This document shows, piece after piece, positions 60,589 to 64,000 of a stretch of DNA of 64,000 nucleotides. The position numbers and the translations under genes are program-made. The notes beneath the pieces are model-generated. The model saw nothing but the letters and a program-made list of their open reading frames with translations, had not been told where the DNA came from and searched no databases. Position 1 is the stretch's first letter; every line of letters starts with the position of its first letter. Origin of the DNA: Pseudalkalibacillus sp051842935 (GTDB lineage Bacteria; Bacillota; Bacilli; Bacillales; Fictibacillaceae); contig NZ_JBPXRR010000001.1 of NCBI RefSeq assembly GCF_051842935.1, positions 1,426,001 to 1,490,000 of the forward strand, read 5' to 3'.

Positions 60589-61881
60589 TTAAGGGTAAAG
60601 GCGGTTCAACAGACGTGGGAATGGAATTGACTCACGGATGTGCTCGATGCCGGATAACCATGCCACCGTACGCTCAAGACCTAGACCGAAACCAGAGTGA
60701 GGTACACTACCATATTGACGCAATTGCAAGTACCACTCATACGCTTCAGCAGAAAGGTCATGTTCCTCGTAACGTTTACGCATCAGCTCGAGGTCATCGA
60801 TCCGTTGACTTCCACCGATGATTTCACCAAAACCTTCAGGCGCAATCAAGTCTGCACAAAGAACGACATCTTCACGCTCAGGATGCGGCTTCATATAGAA
60901 GGCTTTGATATCTTTCGGATAATTCGTAATGAACACTGGCTTGTCAAAGCTTTCAGCAATCGCCGTTTCATGAGGTGCACCGAAATCCTCGCCCCATTCG
61001 ATATCATCAAATCCTTTTTCTTTCAAAAGGTTGATGGCATCATCGTATGAAATACGCGGGAATGGTGCTTTGATTTTCTCTAGCATCGAGATATCACGAC
61101 CGAGTGTTTGAAGCTCGATTTTACAATTCTCAAGGACGGATTGTGCTAAGTAAGACACATATTGTTCTTGGATTTCGAGGCTTTCTTCATGTTCCACAAA
61201 CGCCATTTCAGGCTCGATCATCCAAAACTCGATCAGATGACGGCGTGTTTTCGATTTCTCAGCACGGAATGTCGGTCCGAAAGAGAATACACGTCCGAAT
61301 GCCATTGCAGCTGCTTCCATATAGAGTTGTCCACTTTGAGAAAGATAAGCATCTTCATCAAAATATTTCGTGTGGAACAAGGTTGTCGTACCTTCCGCTG
61401 AGCTTCCTGTCAAAATCGGCGGGTCGATTTTGACGAATCCTTCTTTATTATAAAACTCATAAGTTGCGCGGATGATTTCGTTACGGATTCGCATGATGGC
61501 ATGCTGTTTCTTGGAACGTAGCCAAAGATGGCGGTTGTCCATCAAGAACTCTGTACCATGTTCTTTTGGAGTGATCGGATAATCGACCGATTCATGAATC
61601 ACTTCGATGTTGGAAACGACAAGTTCTACACCTGTTGGAGAACGATCGTCTTTTTGTACAGTTCCAGTTACATATAAACTGGATTCTTGTGTAATCGATT
61701 TTGCCAGGTTCCAAACCGACTCATCCACTTCACTCTTCACGACGACACCTTGCACAAAGCCTGTCCCATCGCGAAGCTGTAAGAAAGCGATTTTTCCGCT
61801 GGATCGTTTATTGGCAAGCCATGCACCAAGGGTGACTTCTTCATCAATATGGTTTTTTAATAACGTTACTGTGGTCTTCAC
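60589..61881 (-). CDS. asnS: Asparaginyl-tRNA synthetase
   Basis: 430 residues from the GTG at 61881 (GGAGGG upstream), equal in length to B. subtilis AsnS; the longer reading from 61899 contains the ribosome site. N-terminal OB-fold anticodon-binding domain (TLGAWLANKRSSGKIAFLQLRDG), then the class II catalytic domain with FGRVFSFGPTFRAEKSKTRRHLIEFWMIEPEMAF (motif 2) and FGLGLERTVAWLSG (motif 3). Separated from aspB by a terminator and short gap, with no T-box leader seen. Confidence 0.97.
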   Translation of the reverse strand: MKTTVTLLKNHIDEEVTLGAWLANKRSSGKIAFLQLRDGTGFVQGVVVKSEVDESVWNLAKSITQESSLYVTGTVQKDDRSPTGVELVVSNIEVIHESVDYPITPKEHGTEFLMDNRHLWLRSKKQHAIMRIRNEIIRATYEFYNKEGFVKIDPPILTGSSAEGTTTLFHTKYFDEDAYLSQSGQLYMEAAAMAFGRVFSFGPTFRAEKSKTRRHLIEFWMIEPEMAFVEHEESLEIQEQYVSYLAQSVLENCKIELQTLGRDISMLEKIKAPFPRISYDDAINLLKEKGFDDIEWGEDFGAPHETAIAESFDKPVFITNYPKDIKAFYMKPHPEREDVVLCADLIAPEGFGEIIGGSQRIDDLELMRKRYEEHDLSAEAYEWYLQLRQYGSVPHSGFGLGLERTVAWLSGIEHIRESIPFPRLLNRLYP

Positions 61882-61961
61882 ACTATTCCCTCCACCCAAT
61901 GTTATGTATCAACATTTTTGATTCTTCATTGTTAATTTAGCTTTTTATATTGTACATAAAC

Positions 61962-61986
61962 AAGAGCCGTTAAACAACCGGCTCTT
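61962..61986 (-). terminator. Terminator of the ypmA-ypmB-aspB operon
   Basis: AAGAGCCG / CGGCTCTT stem with 9-base loop at the aspB stop codon; T-rich TTGTTTATG follows on the minus strand. Confidence 0.85.
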
Positions 61987-63169
61987 ATTTTTGATGTTTC
62001 TCCATAAAGCTACGGATGCGGTCCAACGCTTCATCCAACACATCCATGGATGTTGCGTAGGATAGACGTACATTGTCAGGAGAACCGAATCCGCTTCCTG
62101 GAACCAGTGCCACTTTTTCATATTCAAGTAGTGCCTCAACCCATTTGTCTACAGATTCGAAACCGGTCATCTCGACAGCTTCCGTTACATTCGGGAACAA
62201 GTAGAACGCACCTTTCGGCTTTTCACACTTGAATCCAGGGATTTGAATCAATTTTTCATACACTTTATTCAAACGGTCTTCAAAAGCACGCTTCATCTCT
62301 TCTACAGGTTCTTGTGGCCCGTCATATGCTGCAATCGCTGCATATTGTGAAATAGAAGTCGGATTGGAAGTGCTGTGACTCGCAAGGTTCGTCATCGCTT
62401 TGATGATGTCCCTGTCCCCTACAGCATAACCGATTCTCCATCCTGTCATTGAATGGGATTTCGAAACACCGTTGATGATGATCGTACGAGCCTTCAGCTC
62501 ATCTGAGAGTTCAGCAATGGACGTATGTTGCTCACCAAAGTACGTAAGCTTCTCATAAATCTCATCCGAAACGATGACAAGATCGTGTTGCACACAAATC
62601 TCACCGATCTGTCTCAGTTCATCAGCAGAATAGATCGCACCTGTAGGGTTAGAGGGCGAATTGATCACTAAGGCTTTCGTGTTTTCATTGATCGCCTCTT
62701 TCAACTGATCCGGAGTGATTTTGAATCCATTCTGTTCTTTACCTTCAATATGGACTGGCGTCCCTTCGGCAAGTTTCACTTGCTCAGGATAGCTCACCCA
62801 GTATGGAGTCGGTATAATGACTTCATCCCCTTCATCCAACAAAGCTTGAAAAAGGTTGTATAGGGCATGTTTCGCACCTGTTGTTACAATCACTTCACTC
62901 GGATCATATTCAAGTTGATGATCTTTTTTCATCTTATTGATGATACTCTTCTTCAGCTCACCGAGCCCTCCGGCAGGCGTATATTTCGTCAACCCTTCGC
63001 GCATCGCTTCCTCTGCCTTTTCAATGATATGTGCAGGAGTGTTGAAGTCCGGCTCACCTGCTCCTAGACCGATGACATCATGGCCTTCTGCTTTCAAGGC
63101 ATTCGCTTTTGCCGTGATCGCTAACGTACTGGATGGTGTCAATGCTTTTACACGCTTCGCTAATTTCAT
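61985..63169 (-). CDS. aspB: Aspartate aminotransferase (class I/II PLP enzyme)
   Basis: 394 residues. Family landmarks: VIGLGAGEPDFNTPAHI near the start, VINSPSNPTGAIYSADEL with the conserved Asn, SDEIYEKLTY with Asp and Tyr, the PLP lysine in VSKSHSMTGWRIGYAVGD (about residue 234), and PGSGFGSPDNVRLSYATS with the C-terminal Arg that binds the substrate carboxylate. It converts aspartate and 2-oxoglutarate to oxaloacetate and glutamate. In B. subtilis the ypmA-ypmB-aspB-asnS order is the same. Confidence 0.95.
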   Translation of the reverse strand: MKLAKRVKALTPSSTLAITAKANALKAEGHDVIGLGAGEPDFNTPAHIIEKAEEAMREGLTKYTPAGGLGELKKSIINKMKKDHQLEYDPSEVIVTTGAKHALYNLFQALLDEGDEVIIPTPYWVSYPEQVKLAEGTPVHIEGKEQNGFKITPDQLKEAINENTKALVINSPSNPTGAIYSADELRQIGEICVQHDLVIVSDEIYEKLTYFGEQHTSIAELSDELKARTIIINGVSKSHSMTGWRIGYAVGDRDIIKAMTNLASHSTSNPTSISQYAAIAAYDGPQEPVEEMKRAFEDRLNKVYEKLIQIPGFKCEKPKGAFYLFPNVTEAVEMTGFESVDKWVEALLEYEKVALVPGSGFGSPDNVRLSYATSMDVLDEALDRIRSFMEKHQK

Positions 63170-63203
63170 ATTTCAACCTCCACAAGTAATAATGATTTTT
63201 GGT

Positions 63204-63701
63204 TTATTGCTTCATTTTATAAGCTTTAAAAAATGTACCGTCCTCGAACCGGATATAATGGAATGTATAAGCATTTCCATCTTTTTTGTAGACGATTTCC
63301 CACACCGGTGTAAACGAAGAGGATTCCTTGAATTTCTCTAGACCCAATCGGATTGATACAATCTGATCAGGATTCAGTTCCTGCTCGATATATTGTTTCA
63401 CTTGCTGTTTGCTCCAACCGTCATCTGCATCGAGCATCCTGGTTTCGCCTTCTTTATCAAGAGGGACAAAAATGTATCGGGTCTTCCCATCCACCTTGGA
63501 TTCGATGACATCAAATGCGCCGTATGATCCGTAATAATGTTCTGTATTCTCGACTTCCGTCAATTCATATTTTTCTTTTGCGAATGCGATACTTCCATTT
63601 TGCTCGTCACCATGTTCATTCCACACATAATAATAATAAGATGCTCCGATGATAATGGTTCCGAGGAAAAACGTTCCTGCGCCATAAATTATCTTTTTCA
63701 T
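63204..63701 (-). CDS. ypmB: YpmB (DUF5590) membrane-anchored protein
   Basis: 165 residues. An N-terminal membrane segment (about 2-27: KKIIYGAGTFFLGTIIIGASYYYYVW) anchors an extracytoplasmic domain with the YpmB pattern: KYELTEVENTEHYYGSYGAFDVIE, then VEGKTRYIFVPL-like strand and PVWEIVYKKDGNAYTFHYIRFEDG. The C-terminal PepSY-like fold (DUF5590) binds no known ligand. ATG at 63701 with AGGTGA in front, eight bases after ypmA. Confidence 0.93.
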   Translation of the reverse strand: MKKIIYGAGTFFLGTIIIGASYYYYVWNEHGDEQNGSIAFAKEKYELTEVENTEHYYGSYGAFDVIESKVDGKTRYIFVPLDKEGETRMLDADDGWSKQQVKQYIEQELNPDQIVSIRLGLEKFKESSSFTPVWEIVYKKDGNAYTFHYIRFEDGTFFKAYKMKQ

Positions 63702-63709
63702 TTCATCAC

Positions 63710-63880
63710 CTATGTACGATAGATCGTGAATACCATTTTTTCTTGATCTTCCTTATCAAGGGCAAGTCCGAACATCAAGTCCTGATGTTTCAGCGTACGG
63801 TTCAATGCATCCACAATCTTATATAAGTCAGGGGAAGATTGCACCTTGACTGTTGATAAAATCTCAATTTTACTCTCCAT
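63710..63880 (-). CDS. ypmA: YpmA (DUF4264) small protein
   Basis: 56 residues, ATG at 63880. The product MESKIEILSTVKVQSSPDLYKIVD...LMFGLALDKEDQEKMVFTIYRT matches the YpmA/DUF4264 pattern (I-E-I-L-x-T-V-K-V, L-Y-K-I-V-D-x-L-N-R-T-L-K, M-F-G-L-A-L-D). It is the first gene of the ypmA-ypmB-aspB operon seen here, as in B. subtilis. Function unknown. Confidence 0.88.
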   Translation of the reverse strand: MESKIEILSTVKVQSSPDLYKIVDALNRTLKHQDLMFGLALDKEDQEKMVFTIYRT

Positions 63881-64000
63881 TACCAGTACACCCCATTAGT
63901 TGTTCCTGTTTCCACTAATAAGTGGGTTCGATCAGGACAGAATATAGATATCGAAGCAACAAGCAGCCCCTCAAACGGCTGCCATATATTCTTCCTTCCC
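63881..64000. other. Right edge, no certain gene
   Basis: In B. subtilis dinG (a helicase) precedes ypmA. Here one minus-strand frame is open from the window edge to a stop overlapping the ypmA start (TAATGG), about 38 codons, but it does not read like a known helicase end. A GCAGCC / GGCTGC hairpin lies at about 63972-63991. Too little sequence to decide. Confidence 0.4.

Noticed and set aside
61882..61984. T-box leader for asnS
   Set aside because: Only about 100 bases separate aspB from asnS, mostly terminator; no specifier-loop or antiterminator sequence is visible.

Overview
The window looks like chromosomal DNA of an endospore-forming, low-GC Bacillaceae bacterium. Evidence is a GerA-type germinant receptor operon, CotD, SspM, RacA, a LysM/GH18 spore-type hydrolase, promoters matching sigma-G and sigma-K consensus sequences, and a class B (Bacillus-type) RNase P RNA. 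The right part keeps the order known from Bacillus subtilis (ypmA-ypmB-aspB-asnS-dnaD-nth-ypoC, then ponA-recU, yppC, sspM, yppE, further left mrfAB, cotD, ypsA, gpsB, rnpB, ypsC). Genus cannot be fixed from this; a moderately halophilic or alkaliphilic relative of Bacillus is a reasonable guess. TTG and GTG starts are common, and several starts were moved inward to the codon that has a Shine-Dalgarno sequence.

Layout. 1-6,390: 3' part of a giant gene made of beta-sandwich (carboxypeptidase-regulatory-like) modules. 6,450-10,300: gerA-type operon behind a sigma-G-like promoter. 10,300-11,560: non-coding stretch with a broken gene and a 53-bp tandem repeat array. 11,685-15,928: operon of three Gfo/Idh/MocA dehydrogenases and one TIM-barrel sugar isomerase/epimerase. 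16,074-17,552: ECF sigma / anti-sigma pair with its own ECF-type promoter. 17,600-23,200: small accessory genes (AHSA1-type, azoreductase with operator-like palindrome, LVIVD-repeat protein, alpha/beta hydrolase) and a HAD phosphatase pseudogene. 23,600-28,750: parC, parE and a CoA-binding protein. 29,086-38,198: M32 carboxypeptidase, ypsC, rnpB, gpsB, ypsA, cotD, and the mrfAB repair pair. 38,332-43,531: an RsbR-like protein, then an aminotransferase/YjiH-transporter operon with a canonical sigma-54 promoter and its adjacent PAS-AAA-HTH activator. 44,245-50,976: cold shock protein, SIMPL protein, XRE regulator, DUF962 and YciI proteins, photolyase, cytochrome bd oxidase. 51,103-63,880: the conserved yppE-to-ypmA block, with a LysM/GH18 gene lying between ypoC and ponA.

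How it works together. Chromosome maintenance and cell-envelope functions (ParCE, RecU, PonA, GpsB, RacA, DnaD, Nth) sit beside spore genes (Ger operon, SspM, CotD, LysM/GH18 enzyme). Accessory metabolism is in two self-contained units: the dehydrogenase/isomerase operon (unknown sugar or cyclitol) and the sigma-54 unit (probably an amino acid or amine). The least explained features are the 53-bp repeat array with the adjacent broken gene, the giant modular protein, and the dehydrogenase cluster.
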